From Actinomycetota bacterium (GTDB taxonomy: Bacteria > Actinomycetota > Actinomycetes > Nanopelagicales > Nanopelagicaceae), in NCBI GenBank assembly GCA_002737595.1, contig NSHZ01000016.1:1-24610 (forward strand): DNA of 24,610 bases. Reading direction: 5' to 3'. Of this stretch, positions 1 to 7,781 are shown one piece after another. Numbering within the stretch: the first letter of the stretch is position 1; every line of letters begins with the position of its first letter. The notes beneath the pieces were generated by a model. The model was not told the DNA's origin and searched no databases. It was given only the letters and a program-made list of their open reading frames with translations. The translations under genes were made by a program, and so were the position numbers.

Positions 1-468
1 GTTGCGCTTAAAAATTTCGGCATATAAACCGAGGGCAACTACTCCTTCTTGAATACGCGCGCCACCGGAGTCGTTAATCCCAATCATCGGTGCACCAATT
101 TTGAGAGCGAAGTCCATTACCTTCACAATCTTCTCTCCGAAGACTTCACCGAGGCTGCCGCCGAAGACGGTGAAGTCTTGGGCAAAGACACAGACGGTAC
201 GTCCATCGACCGTTCCATGGCCGGTAACTACGCCATCGCCATAGGGGCGGGATTCGGCCATATCGAAATTCACTGATCGGTGGCGAGCAAACTCATCGAA
301 CTCGACAAAGGAGCCTTCGTCGAGGAGGAGCGCGATACGCTCGCGAGCAGTCTTCTTACCGCGTGCGTGTTGCTTCTCGATCGCCCGTTCTGAGCCTGCG
401 TGGATGGCGGCATCAATGCGGTTACCGAGTTCCTCGATCTTGCCCGCGGTCGTGTGAATGTCGCTCAT
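1..468 (-). CDS. pccB: Acyl-CoA (propionyl/acetyl-CoA) carboxylase beta subunit, 3' part cut by window edge
   Basis: Carboxyltransferase beta subunit of a biotin-dependent acyl-CoA carboxylase. The family moves carboxyl from biotin to acetyl- or propionyl-CoA for fatty acid synthesis or propionate metabolism. Only the first 156 codons are visible; the frame is open to base 1 and continues off the left edge. The N-terminus has the typical helix with [12 protein letters not shown], then [14 protein letters not shown], then the crotonase-like core [13 protein letters not shown] and [13 protein letters not shown], where the oxyanion-hole glycines lie. The ATG at 468 is preceded by GAGGGAGC, a usable ribosome binding site, so this transcript is probably leadered. 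It diverges from birA, whose product biotinylates the carboxylase complex; the same pairing is known in mycobacteria (accD5/birA). Substrate specificity (propionyl versus acetyl) cannot be read from this half. Confidence 0.93.
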   Translation of the reverse strand, partial: MSDIHTTAGKIEELGNRIDAAIHAGSERAIEKQHARGKKTARERIALLLDEGSFVEFDEFARHRSVNFDMAESRPYGDGVVTGHGTVDGRTVCVFAQDFTVFGGSLGEVFGEKIVKVMDFALKIGAPMIGINDSGGARIQEGVVALGLYAEIFKRN

Positions 469-513
469 GCTCCCTCAATCTCTCCTAGACGAGATTTTTC
501 CCGATTCATGTCC

Positions 514-519
514 TACGGT
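514..519 (+). promoter_or_regulatory. -10 element for birA (leaderless); same bases serve the other strand
   Basis: TACGGT lies 7 nt before the ATG at 527, placing the predicted transcription start at or next to the start codon. The heptamer TACGGTA (514-520) also reads TACCGT on the minus strand, where it could drive the carboxylase gene with a leader of about 40 nt. No convincing -35 is seen. Confidence 0.5.
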
Positions 520-526
520 ACTGAAC

Positions 527-1282
527 ATGACCTGGCCTTCTGCCCCACGACTCCCGCTCGATCGGGAACTCCTGGTCCACATGCTGGAATCCTGCCTGTC
601 TGGGGAAGCCATTGAGGTGGTGGAAGAGACCGGATCGACCAACGCTGACTTGGCCAATCGAGTGAAATCCGGTCGAGCCGCCCTGTTGGTGGCCGAGGAG
701 CAGAGTGCGGGTCGGGGGCGCCTTGATCGGTCATGGATTGCCCCCAAGGGCAGTGGGTTGCTCTTCTCGCTCTACTGGCCGGCGCCGCTACTGATGGCGC
801 CTCTTCTCATGGGAGTGGCAGCTGCCGACGCCTTGCGATCAACCACCACCATTCCGGTCTTACTGAAGTGGCCTAACGATTTAATGGTGAGCGATCGAAA
901 ATTGGGTGGCATTCTGGCGAGTACTTCCGGTGGCGGGGTGGTGATCGGTGTGGGAATAAATGTCTCTCTCACCGATGGCGAGAAGCCTGATGAACGAGCC
1001 ACCTCGATCGTGATGGAGCGCGACGAATCACCTGCCCGCGAGTTTCTCATCGCAGAGATCGTAAAACGTTTTGCTGATCTGACGACGCTTGAAGATTCTG
1101 AGTTTCTCGAGCGTTACAAAGCTCGCTCTTCAACAATTGGATCGCGAGTACGCGCAGAAATGGTCAAGGGTGAGTCAATCGTGGGTACTGCGGTCGGAAT
1201 TAATACAACTGGCGCACTTCTCATTAGCAATGATGCAGGAGATCACGTGCTTACTGCTGGGGACGTTTTCCATCTCCGGTAA
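527..1282 (+). CDS. birA: Biotin--[acetyl-CoA-carboxylase] ligase
   Basis: Cytoplasmic biotin protein ligase. It makes biotinyl-AMP and attaches biotin to the BCCP lysine of acyl-CoA carboxylases such as the one encoded divergently. With the ATG at 527 the protein is 251 aa. Visible motifs are ETGSTN (34-39), the biotinyl-AMP loop GRGR (62-65) in EEQSAGRGRLDRSW, KWPNDL (114-119), and KLGGIL (125-130), whose lysine is the biotin/AMP contact. A C-terminal SH3-like domain ends the protein. There is no N-terminal winged helix, so this is a monofunctional (group I) ligase and not a repressor. An in-frame ATG at 458 would overlap the divergent gene and add residues with no family match; 527 fits the TACGGT hexamer. 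The 3' end overlaps the convergent gtrA by 32 nt. Confidence 0.95.
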   Translation: MTWPSAPRLPLDRELLVHMLESCLSGEAIEVVEETGSTNADLANRVKSGRAALLVAEEQSAGRGRLDRSWIAPKGSGLLFSLYWPAPLLMAPLLMGVAAADALRSTTTIPVLLKWPNDLMVSDRKLGGILASTSGGGVVIGVGINVSLTDGEKPDERATSIVMERDESPAREFLIAEIVKRFADLTTLEDSEFLERYKARSSTIGSRVRAEMVKGESIVGTAVGINTTGALLISNDAGDHVLTAGDVFHLR

Positions 1283-1700
1283 ACACAAACTTGCCGTAAC
1301 TCCAATATCGAAAGATGGTGCCAAGCCCTACTCCAATTACATTTCCGCTGATGTTGTCAGCAAGACCAGAGTCGAAGTGGAGCACGTATCGAGAGACCGC
1401 TAGGGCAGCGGCTGCGATGGCAACCCCTACTGCGTTCAGCGCCAAGAAGATGGATATTTCGCGCACTACCGAACCAGTCGTGCGATGGCTCCAGGTGAAG
1501 AGTCGATTTCCGACGAAGGCCACTCCGGTGGAGATGACGCCGGCCGTGATCAGACCGGTGACCGGATGGGCAGCAAGCGGAGCAGAGGAAGTGTGCACGA
1601 GGAGGTTGAAAGCGAGAAAATTCACCGCGTAGGCGATGCCACCGACAATGGCGAACTGGAGTATTTCCAGTATCTGCTTCTTCAACACGAAGTGGAGCAT
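1251..1700 (-). CDS. GtrA-family membrane protein
   Basis: Small polytopic membrane protein of 149 aa in the GtrA/DPMS-like family. Members are thought to help flip or position polyprenyl-phosphate sugars for cell-surface glycosylation. Four hydrophobic segments are visible, starting with EILQFAIVGGIAYAVNFLAF. The conserved FVGNRLFTW motif follows the second segment and FRYWSYGKFVF sits at the C-terminus, both characteristic of GtrA. The frame stays open upstream to 1916, but that stretch is Arg/Pro-rich, overlaps purK and has no family match, so the ATG at 1700 (MLHFVLKKQ) is chosen. A GTG four codons later is an alternative. TACGGG lies only 4 nt upstream, a poor promoter. M. tuberculosis Rv3277 has the same place between birA and purK. 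The lipid-linked sugar is unknown. Confidence 0.85.
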   Translation of the reverse strand: MLHFVLKKQILEILQFAIVGGIAYAVNFLAFNLLVHTSSAPLAAHPVTGLITAGVISTGVAFVGNRLFTWSHRTTGSVVREISIFLALNAVGVAIAAAALAVSRYVLHFDSGLADNISGNVIGVGLGTIFRYWSYGKFVFTGDGKRPQQ

Positions 1701-1708
1701 ATCGCCCG

Positions 1709-1714
1709 TAGGCT
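1709..1714 (+). promoter_or_regulatory. -10 element for leaderless purK
   Basis: TAGGCT is followed by exactly 6 nt (GAGGAC) and then the purK ATG at 1721. This spacing puts the transcription start on the start codon. No -35 is evident. Confidence 0.55.
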
Positions 1715-1720
1715 GAGGAC

Positions 1721-2863
1721 ATGACTTCTCGTCGGAATTCACCGCCCATCGTGGGCGTCGTTGGCGGCGGGCAACTCGCTCGAATGATGGCGGCGCCCGC
1801 CGGAGCGCTGGGAATCCACCTTCGGCTGTTGGCGGAATCAGCGCATGAATGTGCGACTCAAGTGATTCCCGATGTCGTCGTTGGCGACTTTCGCGATTAT
1901 GAAACTTTGCGCACATTTGTTGTTAGTTGCGATGTAGTCACCTTCGATCACGAGCATGTACCAAACGCACTTCTTCGTCGAATTGCGAGTGAAGGGCTGG
2001 AAGAAAAGCTTCAGCCCGGACCGAATGCACTTCAATACGCTCAGGAGAAAGTGAAGATGCGCGAACTCGTAGCCGCCGAGTTCTCTCCGCGATGGAGACA
2101 AGTTGCCCACATCGATGAAGCTCGCGATTTCGGTTTTCCTTGTATAGCGAAGTCTTTGATCGGCGGGTACGACGGTAAGGGCGTATGGCGGATTGAGAAT
2201 GAGAATGAACTTACAGAATTGCTGCAGCATGGTGGGTTACTTCTTGAAGAATTAGTTCCATTTGATGCAGAAATATCTGTGCTAGTAGCGCGCTCGCCCC
2301 ATGGACAAGCAGCGGTTTGGGCGGTCACTGAGACAATTCAAGAGAACGGAATCTGCGTCCAAACAATTACGCCGGCACCACATCTATCTGAAGCGCTCGC
2401 AGGCAAGGCTCAAGCGATTGCGCTTTCTATCGCTGAACAAACTGGCGTGGTGGGTGTGATGGCAGTTGAAATGTTTCTAGTGGGCGAAGATCTTTTGGTG
2501 AACGAGCTCGCCATGCGTCCCCATAATTCTGGCCATTGGAGTATCGAAGGGGCGATCACTTCGCAATTTGAACAACATCTGCGAGCAGTTTTGGATCTTC
2601 CGTTGGGAGCAACTGGAATGCGGGCTCCGCATGCGGTGATGGGAAATATCTTGGGCGGGGATACGTCGGATCTGCATCGCGCCTACCTCCACCTCTTTGC
2701 GCGTGATCCAGGGCTCAAAGTCCACCTCTATGGGAAAGAGGTGCGAACTGGTCGTAAAGTAGGGCACGTCACCGTGTTGGGTGAAGATGCCAAACGCCTG
2801 TTTGCGCGTGCACTTCATGCAACAGAATTCTTTGCCGGCAGAGCAGGAGAGCACGATGAGTAA
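1721..2863 (+). CDS. purK: N5-carboxyaminoimidazole ribonucleotide synthase
   Basis: ATP-grasp enzyme of purine synthesis. It converts AIR, bicarbonate and ATP to N5-CAIR, which the next gene product (PurE) rearranges to CAIR. Length is 380 aa, normal for the family. Motifs in order: the N-terminal nucleotide fold VGGGQLARMM; FDHEHVP (actinobacterial form of YEFENVP); the ATP-binding GYDGKGVW; and NELAMRPHNSGHW near residue 265. That last motif usually reads NE(I/M)APRPHNSGH, so the residue before the arginine (Pro to Met) is slightly unusual. The start follows TAGGCT-N6-ATG. The final 8 nt overlap purE, so the two are translated as one operon. No purine riboswitch fits in the 20-bp upstream gap. 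Confidence 0.96.
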   Translation: MTSRRNSPPIVGVVGGGQLARMMAAPAGALGIHLRLLAESAHECATQVIPDVVVGDFRDYETLRTFVVSCDVVTFDHEHVPNALLRRIASEGLEEKLQPGPNALQYAQEKVKMRELVAAEFSPRWRQVAHIDEARDFGFPCIAKSLIGGYDGKGVWRIENENELTELLQHGGLLLEELVPFDAEISVLVARSPHGQAAVWAVTETIQENGICVQTITPAPHLSEALAGKAQAIALSIAEQTGVVGVMAVEMFLVGEDLLVNELAMRPHNSGHWSIEGAITSQFEQHLRAVLDLPLGATGMRAPHAVMGNILGGDTSDLHRAYLHLFARDPGLKVHLYGKEVRTGRKVGHVTVLGEDAKRLFARALHATEFFAGRAGEHDE

Positions 2864-3368
2864 GCCAACTGTAGCGATCGTGATGGGCTCCGATTCGGAT
2901 TGGCCAGTGATGGAAGCGGCAGCAAACATTCTCAAAGAATTAGGTATCGCTCATGACGTTGCGGTGCTCTCTGCACATCGCATGCCAGAAGAGATGATGG
3001 CTTTTGGCAAGGGTGCAGTTAATGCCGGTTATCGAGTCATCATCGCTGGCGCAGGTGGGGCGGCGCATCTTCCTGGGATGCTGGCATCTGTCACAACTCT
3101 TCCCGTTATTGGGGTTCCAGTCCCACTGAAAGATTTAGATGGAATGGATTCACTGCTCAGCATTGTGCAAATGCCGGGAGGGATTCCGGTGGCTACTGTC
3201 GGAATTGGTAATGCCAAGAATGCGGGTTTGTTGGCGGCCAGAATTTTGAGTATCGCTGATCCTGCCCTTGAAGTGACTCTTTCCAAATATGCGGGAGATC
3301 TTCACGACGAGGCAGTTGCAAAAGGTGCCTCACTCAAAGCCAGGCGTGAGAATAAAACTGGTTTCTAA
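2856..3368 (+). CDS. purE: N5-carboxyaminoimidazole ribonucleotide mutase (class I PurE)
   Basis: Converts N5-CAIR to CAIR in purine synthesis. The protein is 170 aa from the ATG at 2856, which has AGGAG six bases upstream inside the end of purK. Class I signatures are clear: MGSDSDWPVM near the N-terminus, SAHRMPEEM with the catalytic histidine, GAGGAAHLPGM, and DSLLSIVQMPGGIPVATVGIG. An in-frame ATG at 2781 lies inside purK and would add unrelated residues, so it is rejected. The TAA overlaps the TAG of the convergent CoA-binding gene by 4 nt, leaving no room for a terminator. Confidence 0.96.
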   Translation: MSKPTVAIVMGSDSDWPVMEAAANILKELGIAHDVAVLSAHRMPEEMMAFGKGAVNAGYRVIIAGAGGAAHLPGMLASVTTLPVIGVPVPLKDLDGMDSLLSIVQMPGGIPVATVGIGNAKNAGLLAARILSIADPALEVTLSKYAGDLHDEAVAKGASLKARRENKTGF

Positions 3369-3757
3369 CTTTTCTTCGCATATTCGATCGCTGGACAGCG
3401 ATCCATTACCGTGAGTAAGCCAGCCGACTTCGCAGTTTGTACGGCAGACTCATCAATGACTCCCAGTTGCAGCCACACACCCTTGGCTCCAATGTGAATT
3501 GATTCTGCTACCAACTCCGCCACCAGAGTTGAGTTCACAAATAAATCGACTACATCAACGGCGAATGGAATCTCTTTAAGAGTTGCATATCCCTGTTCGC
3601 CATGAACCAACGGTGCAGATGGGTGGACTGGGACGATTCTGTGTCCCTTCGACTGCAGAAGTGCGGCTACTCCATAGGCTGGTCGATCGCTGTTATTACT
3701 CAAGCCGACAATTGCCCAAGTCTTTAGTGTGAGCATGCCGTCAATAGCCGCTTGCAT
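3365..3757 (-). CDS. CoA-binding domain protein (YccU-like)
   Basis: 130-aa single-domain protein with the Rossmann-like CoA-binding fold seen in succinyl-CoA synthetase alpha (COG1832 type). The nucleotide loop is at the start (TWAIVGLSNNSDRPAYGVA), followed by GHRIVPVHP and VDLFVNS. The C-terminal part contains GAKGVWLQLGV and then MDRCPAIEY, a conserved cysteine segment of this family. No catalytic function is established for these small proteins; CoA binding is inferred from the fold. The ATG at 3757 lies 2 nt after the stop of the UDP-glucose dehydrogenase gene, so the two are co-transcribed. The open frame extending upstream to 3919 lies inside that dehydrogenase and is ignored. Confidence 0.87.
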   Translation of the reverse strand: MQAAIDGMLTLKTWAIVGLSNNSDRPAYGVAALLQSKGHRIVPVHPSAPLVHGEQGYATLKEIPFAVDVVDLFVNSTLVAELVAESIHIGAKGVWLQLGVIDESAVQTAKSAGLLTVMDRCPAIEYAKKS

Positions 3758-3759
3758 GC

Positions 3760-5070
3760 TTACTTCTTTGGCGTGAGTGTGGGTCTGCCGGGCGCGCGGT
3801 AGATAAATCCGGCATCGCGCCAAGCGTTGCCGTCGAGCGCGTTTCGTCCATCTATGATGACCTTGTTTGCGACCACCTGTGCAAAATCTGCAGGAGTAAG
3901 CGCGCGATACTCTTTCCACTCGGTGAGGTGCAAGATTAAGTGAGCATCTTTAGCGCCAGCGAGCAGATCGTCGGTAAATTCCAAATCTGGGAATCTTTTC
4001 GCCGCCGATTCCATGGCTTTAGGATCGTTTACCACCACCCGGGCCCCGCGTTGTGAAATGCCGTAGGCGATATCTAGCGCAGGAGAGTCGCGTACATCGT
4101 CGCTGTCAGGCTTAAACGCGGCGCCAAGAACGAAGACTTTCTTTCCCTTCAGGTCGCCGTATTCTGCAGCCACGTCGATGATGCGGGCGCGGGCGCGCAA
4201 ATTGATGGAGTCAATGTCACGGAGGAATTCCAGCGCTTGATCAGCACCCAATTCTTCTGCCCGTGCCATGAACGCGCGAATATCTTTAGGGAGACAACCT
4301 CCGCCGAAACCAATTCCTGCTTGCAGGAAGCGATTTCCAATCCGTGGGTCGTAGCCAATTGCTTTGGCTAAGACCGTGACATCACCACCGGCGGCATCGC
4401 AGATCTCGGCCATCGCGTTAATAAATGAAATTTTGGTCGCCAAAAATGAGTTAGCGGCAACTTTCACAAGTTCCGCAGTGCTCAAGTCTGCACTGATCCA
4501 TGGCACTCCATCTTTAAGGAGCGCGACATAAACATCGCGAAGTTGCTCCTCTGCGCGTGCAGATTGCACACCCACAACGAGACGATTTGGGCGCAAAGTG
4601 TCTTCTACCGCAAAACCTTCACGCAAGAATTCTGGGTTCCACGCCAATTCAACTTGCGGATTGATCTCTGCAAGGCGAGCAGTGAGGGCATCTGCAGTTC
4701 CCACTGGCACCGTAGATTTGCCCACGATGAGCGAACCAGGTTTTGCGTGCGCCGCGGTGCCTTCAAGGGCGGCATTCACGTAAGTCAGGTCTGCCGCGTT
4801 TCCATCTTTTCGCTGAGGGGTACCGACGCAAATAAAATGGACGTCAGCGTGCGCGAGTTCGGCAAAGTCGGTCGAAAAGCGTAACTTTCCAGTAGCCACA
4901 TGCTTGCGGAGTAAATCGTCAAGTCCGGGCTCATAGAAGGGGAGTTCGCCCTGGGAGAGGAGAGTGATCTTGGTCGCATCTGTATCGATGCCGATCACGT
5001 CAAAGCCCAATTCCGCCATGCAAGCCGCGTGCGTGGCACCTAAATAGCCCGTTCCAATAACTGAAAGCAT
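3760..5070 (-). CDS. ugd: UDP-glucose 6-dehydrogenase family protein
   Basis: NAD-dependent four-electron oxidation of a UDP-sugar, most likely UDP-glucose to UDP-glucuronate, a precursor of acidic surface glycans. Length is 436 aa. The NAD motif GTGYLG is at residues 6-11, followed by GIDTD and the acidic-ribose segment. KSTVPVGT (118-125) and NPEFLREG (145-152) match the family, as does ELVKVAANSF with the conserved Lys. The catalytic nucleophile is Cys259 in GFGGGCLPKD. The C-terminal UDP-binding domain includes GAAFKPDSDDVRDSP. Related UDP-ManNAc or GDP-mannose dehydrogenases share this fold, so the substrate is an inference supported by nearby glycan genes. The start follows TAGGTT-N6-ATG. 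Confidence 0.93.
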   Translation of the reverse strand: MLSVIGTGYLGATHAACMAELGFDVIGIDTDATKITLLSQGELPFYEPGLDDLLRKHVATGKLRFSTDFAELAHADVHFICVGTPQRKDGNAADLTYVNAALEGTAAHAKPGSLIVGKSTVPVGTADALTARLAEINPQVELAWNPEFLREGFAVEDTLRPNRLVVGVQSARAEEQLRDVYVALLKDGVPWISADLSTAELVKVAANSFLATKISFINAMAEICDAAGGDVTVLAKAIGYDPRIGNRFLQAGIGFGGGCLPKDIRAFMARAEELGADQALEFLRDIDSINLRARARIIDVAAEYGDLKGKKVFVLGAAFKPDSDDVRDSPALDIAYGISQRGARVVVNDPKAMESAAKRFPDLEFTDDLLAGAKDAHLILHLTEWKEYRALTPADFAQVVANKVIIDGRNALDGNAWRDAGFIYRAPGRPTLTPKK

Positions 5071-5076
5071 GGGATA

Positions 5077-5082
5077 AACCTA
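5077..5082 (-). promoter_or_regulatory. -10 element for leaderless ugd
   Basis: On the minus strand TAGGTT is followed by TATCCC (6 nt) and the ATG at 5070. An AAGGAGG sequence just upstream would lie outside such a transcript and is too far from the ATG to act as a normal ribosome binding site. Confidence 0.55.
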
Positions 5083-5138
5083 CCTCCTTGCCAGCTCCTT
5101 CAAGGCGATTTGGGCTTTCGCCTGCTCGGGTTGGCGTT

Positions 5139-5144
5139 TAGCCT
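5139..5144 (+). promoter_or_regulatory. -10 element for leaderless acyl-CoA dehydrogenase gene
   Basis: TAGCCT, then TAGACC (6 nt), then the ATG at 5151. The 56 bp separating this from the divergent ugd promoter contain two short inverted repeats: CCTTG/CAAGG (5086-5105) and GGCGA/TCGCC (5104-5122). These are possible operator sites, but short enough to be chance. Confidence 0.5.
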
Positions 5145-5150
5145 TAGACC

Positions 5151-6299
5151 ATGACTTTTGATCTTTATCGCCTTCCGGAAGAACTCGAAGAACTCCGTTC
5201 ACTTGCCCGCGCCGTTGCGGACAAGCACATTGCACCCAACGCCGCTGAAGCCGATGAGAAGAGTGAGTTTCCGCAAGCTGCCTATGACGCATTAGTCAAG
5301 GCCGATCTGCACGCACTGCATGTACCTGAGGAATTCGGTGGAGCTGGCGCGGATGCTCTAGCTATCTGCATTGTTATCGAAGAGGTCGCCCGTGCATGTG
5401 CATCTTCGTCGCTCATCCCTGCAGTAAACAAACTCGGCTCAATGGCGATTATGCTCAATGGCACGCAGGAGCAGAAGCAGCGATGGCTTCCTCGCTTGGC
5501 TTCGGGCGAAGTGATGTGGTCTTATGCGCTCTCTGAATCTGAAGCGGGAAGTGATACCGCTTCTATGAAGACCCGGGCGGTACGAGACGGTGATTCTTGG
5601 GTCCTCAATGGAGCTAAACGTTGGATTACCAATGCGGGTGTCAGCGAGCTCTATACGGTTTTTGCAAATTGTGATCCATCTAAAGGTGGTAAGGGAGTGA
5701 CGGCATTCCTGGTCGAGAAATCTGATCCAGGTGTTTCATTCGGTGCCCCAGAGCGCAAACTTGGCATTAAGGGCTCTCCTACTCGTGAGGTCTATTTGGA
5801 TAATGTTCGAGTGGGCGATGATCGCATGATCGGCGAGATGGGTGAAGGCCTCAAGATCGCGCTGGGCACTCTTGATCACACACGCATAACTATTGCGGCG
5901 CAAGCGGTCGGAATTGCTCAGGGGGCAATTGATGCCGCCAAGGAGTACATCAAGGAACGAAAGCAATTCGGCAAAGTAATCGCTGAGTTCCAAGGAATTC
6001 AATTCATGATTGCTGATATGGCGATGCAAGTAGAAGCCGCGCGTCAACTCACCTACCGCGCTGCAGCAGCGAGCGAGCGCAACGATCCTGATCTCACCTT
6101 CCTAGGTGCCGCATCAAAGTGCTTCGCTTCTGATGTTGCCATGCAGGTCACCACCGATGCTGTGCAACTTCTCGGAGGTTACGGTTACACCCGCGATTAT
6201 CCAGTGGAGCGCATGATGCGCGATGCGAAGATCACCCAGATTTACGAAGGAACTAACCAAATTCAGCGAATAGTCATGGCACGTAAGGTGCTTAGCTAA
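5151..6299 (+). CDS. Acyl-CoA dehydrogenase
   Basis: FAD-dependent alpha,beta-dehydrogenation of acyl-CoA, a beta-oxidation or branched-chain catabolism step that passes electrons to ETF. Length is 382 aa, standard for the family. N-terminal helical domain, then [15 protein letters not shown] (first family signature, contacts FAD and substrate), [10 protein letters not shown], and the C-terminal domain with [12 protein letters not shown] and [22 protein letters not shown]. The catalytic base is Glu366 in YEGTNQIQR, the position used by short/medium/butyryl-type enzymes. The order purE, acyl-CoA dehydrogenase (fadE25) next to purK is known in mycobacteria. Here ugd and the CoA-binding gene sit between purE and this gene. 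The stop is 2 nt from the convergent LCP gene's stop. Chain-length preference cannot be assigned. Confidence 0.94.
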   Translation: MTFDLYRLPEELEELRSLARAVADKHIAPNAAEADEKSEFPQAAYDALVKADLHALHVPEEFGGAGADALAICIVIEEVARACASSSLIPAVNKLGSMAIMLNGTQEQKQRWLPRLASGEVMWSYALSESEAGSDTASMKTRAVRDGDSWVLNGAKRWITNAGVSELYTVFANCDPSKGGKGVTAFLVEKSDPGVSFGAPERKLGIKGSPTREVYLDNVRVGDDRMIGEMGEGLKIALGTLDHTRITIAAQAVGIAQGAIDAAKEYIKERKQFGKVIAEFQGIQFMIADMAMQVEAARQLTYRAAAASERNDPDLTFLGAASKCFASDVAMQVTTDAVQLLGGYGYTRDYPVERMMRDAKITQIYEGTNQIQRIVMARKVLS

Positions 6300-6301
6300 A
6301 A

Positions 6302-7744
6302 CTATTTGCAGGAAGTATCCGCCCCAGTTTGTACTTCAAACGGTGATGTTTCAGTTGGCGTTGGTGTGGGCGCACTCTTTGGGGCGGTGAACTTAGCAAG
6401 CGATTTGTACTCCGGCCCCAATGTCACGATGAACTTCTTGCCTAGGTTCTTTTTTTCTACTGTGAGCGCGTCAGGGAGAGCGGCTTTGAGTGTGCGCAAC
6501 GAATCCGCGTAAGTGGGATCGTACGTAATAGTTGTCGCCTTCACAGTTGTGAGTGCAGTAGATGGTGGAGCACCGTTGACAAAGCCGGCTGCTGCCAGAT
6601 CAGTGGATGCCTTTCCTGCCAGACCATTTATATCTGTGCCATTTTGTACTTCAACCACGATGTCCTTTGGTGGAATCATGAGTGCTGCACTCTTCGACGC
6701 CGCTTTCGGAGTAGGCGCGACCGGGATATCGTCTTTAATTCGTTGCCATAGTTGGGGGGCAAGGACAGGATCCCAAAGCACGGCGCCAGTGACGCCGTTG
6801 TTGGAGTAGTTCACATCAGAGAGTGGCACAGTGAGCATGTTGAGGTTCGTTGCCGAGAGTGATTTCATCTGAGTTGCAAGCGTCACTAGATCGTCTTTTT
6901 GCAGATCGGAATCGGTCGTTACTGTTGCTAAGCCAGCGTTAATTACGCTGAGTAACTTTATCGGGTTAAGCAAGGTTCCAGTGCTGGTGGTCGCAGAAAT
7001 CATGGATGCGATGAACTTCTGCTGACGTTTCATGCGTCCAAGATCGCCCGTGCCATCGAAAGTACGTGCGCGCACGTACTTTAAGGCAGTGGTGCCATCC
7101 AGATGATTCTTCCCTGCCGGAAGATCGATATGGCTTTTGTTATCACGAATCTCTGAATTGGTGCAGATATCAACTCCTCCGACCGCGTCAACTAAATTTG
7201 CGAATCCGGCGAAATTCACTTCTATATAATGATCAATCCTTACTTGAGTCATATTCTCAATTGTGGAGATGAGTAAGGGCGCCCCACCTTTGCCATATGT
7301 TTCGTTGATCTTGGAGTTTCTTTCGTTGTACTCGACTCCCGCCTCGTCTGTCCATGCCGGAACTGTTGCGTATGTATCGCGAGGTATTGAAATAATGGTG
7401 ACTCGGTCGCGGTCTTTGCTGATGTGAATCAGGATTGATGTATCCGCACGCTTACCAGCGGCCGATTTCACACTTCCCACTCGAAGTTTCCGGAGTTGTT
7501 GCTTTGTGAGGCCTTCGCGGGTATCTGAACCCACGAGTAAATAGTTGATGGAGGATCCTGCAGAGCGATCTGGGCGAACCTCGATTCCTTTGAAGACATC
7601 CTGGCGATTGATCGATGAGGTGACGTGGTCGAAGGCGGCCCAGGAGATCAGCGAGAGCAGGAGCACGCCTACCGAAAGGAGGGTGGTGACCATCGAAAAT
7701 CGCGAACGACGACGTCGTACCGGCACTCTCGGAGGTTTGACCAC
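6302..7744 (-). CDS. LytR-CpsA-Psr (LCP) family glycopolymer transferase with LytR_C domain
   Basis: Membrane-anchored LCP enzyme that transfers lipid-linked wall glycopolymers to peptidoglycan (in mycobacteria, arabinogalactan ligation). Length is 480 aa. There is a basic N-terminus, one membrane segment at about 19-38, then the extracytoplasmic LCP domain (about 66-250) with VGSDTRE, KRADTSILIHIS, ISIPRDTY (Arg122), KINETYGKGG, VDAVGGVDI and YVRARTFDGTGDLGRMKRQQ, whose Asp/Arg residues bind the pyrophosphate. A LytR_C domain follows at about 361-447, then a Pro/Thr linker and a cysteine near the C-terminus. The GTG start at 7744 follows TAGGCT-N6. Neighbouring GT2, ABC exporter and UDP-glucuronate genes fit a surface-glycan role. 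The acceptor and polymer are not known. Confidence 0.94.
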   Translation of the reverse strand: MVKPPRVPVRRRRSRFSMVTTLLSVGVLLLSLISWAAFDHVTSSINRQDVFKGIEVRPDRSAGSSINYLLVGSDTREGLTKQQLRKLRVGSVKSAAGKRADTSILIHISKDRDRVTIISIPRDTYATVPAWTDEAGVEYNERNSKINETYGKGGAPLLISTIENMTQVRIDHYIEVNFAGFANLVDAVGGVDICTNSEIRDNKSHIDLPAGKNHLDGTTALKYVRARTFDGTGDLGRMKRQQKFIASMISATTSTGTLLNPIKLLSVINAGLATVTTDSDLQKDDLVTLATQMKSLSATNLNMLTVPLSDVNYSNNGVTGAVLWDPVLAPQLWQRIKDDIPVAPTPKAASKSAALMIPPKDIVVEVQNGTDINGLAGKASTDLAAAGFVNGAPPSTALTTVKATTITYDPTYADSLRTLKAALPDALTVEKKNLGKKFIVTLGPEYKSLAKFTAPKSAPTPTPTETSPFEVQTGADTSCK

Positions 7745-7750
7745 GCTCTA

Positions 7751-7756
7751 AGCCTA
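7751..7756 (-). promoter_or_regulatory. -10 element for leaderless LCP gene (GTG start)
   Basis: Minus-strand TAGGCT, then TAGAGC (6 nt), then GTG at 7744. The divergent glycosyltransferase has TAACCT at 7766-7771, 10 nt before its ATG, a poorer fit to the same layout. Confidence 0.55.
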
Positions 7757-7781
7757 TTGGGACGATAACCTCGAAGCCGCC

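Noticed and set aside
1701..1916. N-terminal extension of the GtrA frame
   Set aside because: It overlaps purK and its promoter, is Arg/Pro-rich, and has no membrane or family similarity; GtrA proteins start near MLHFVLKKQ.
4543..4884. A 113-codon plus-strand frame inside ugd
   Set aside because: Antisense to a complete, motif-verified dehydrogenase, with no recognisable features.
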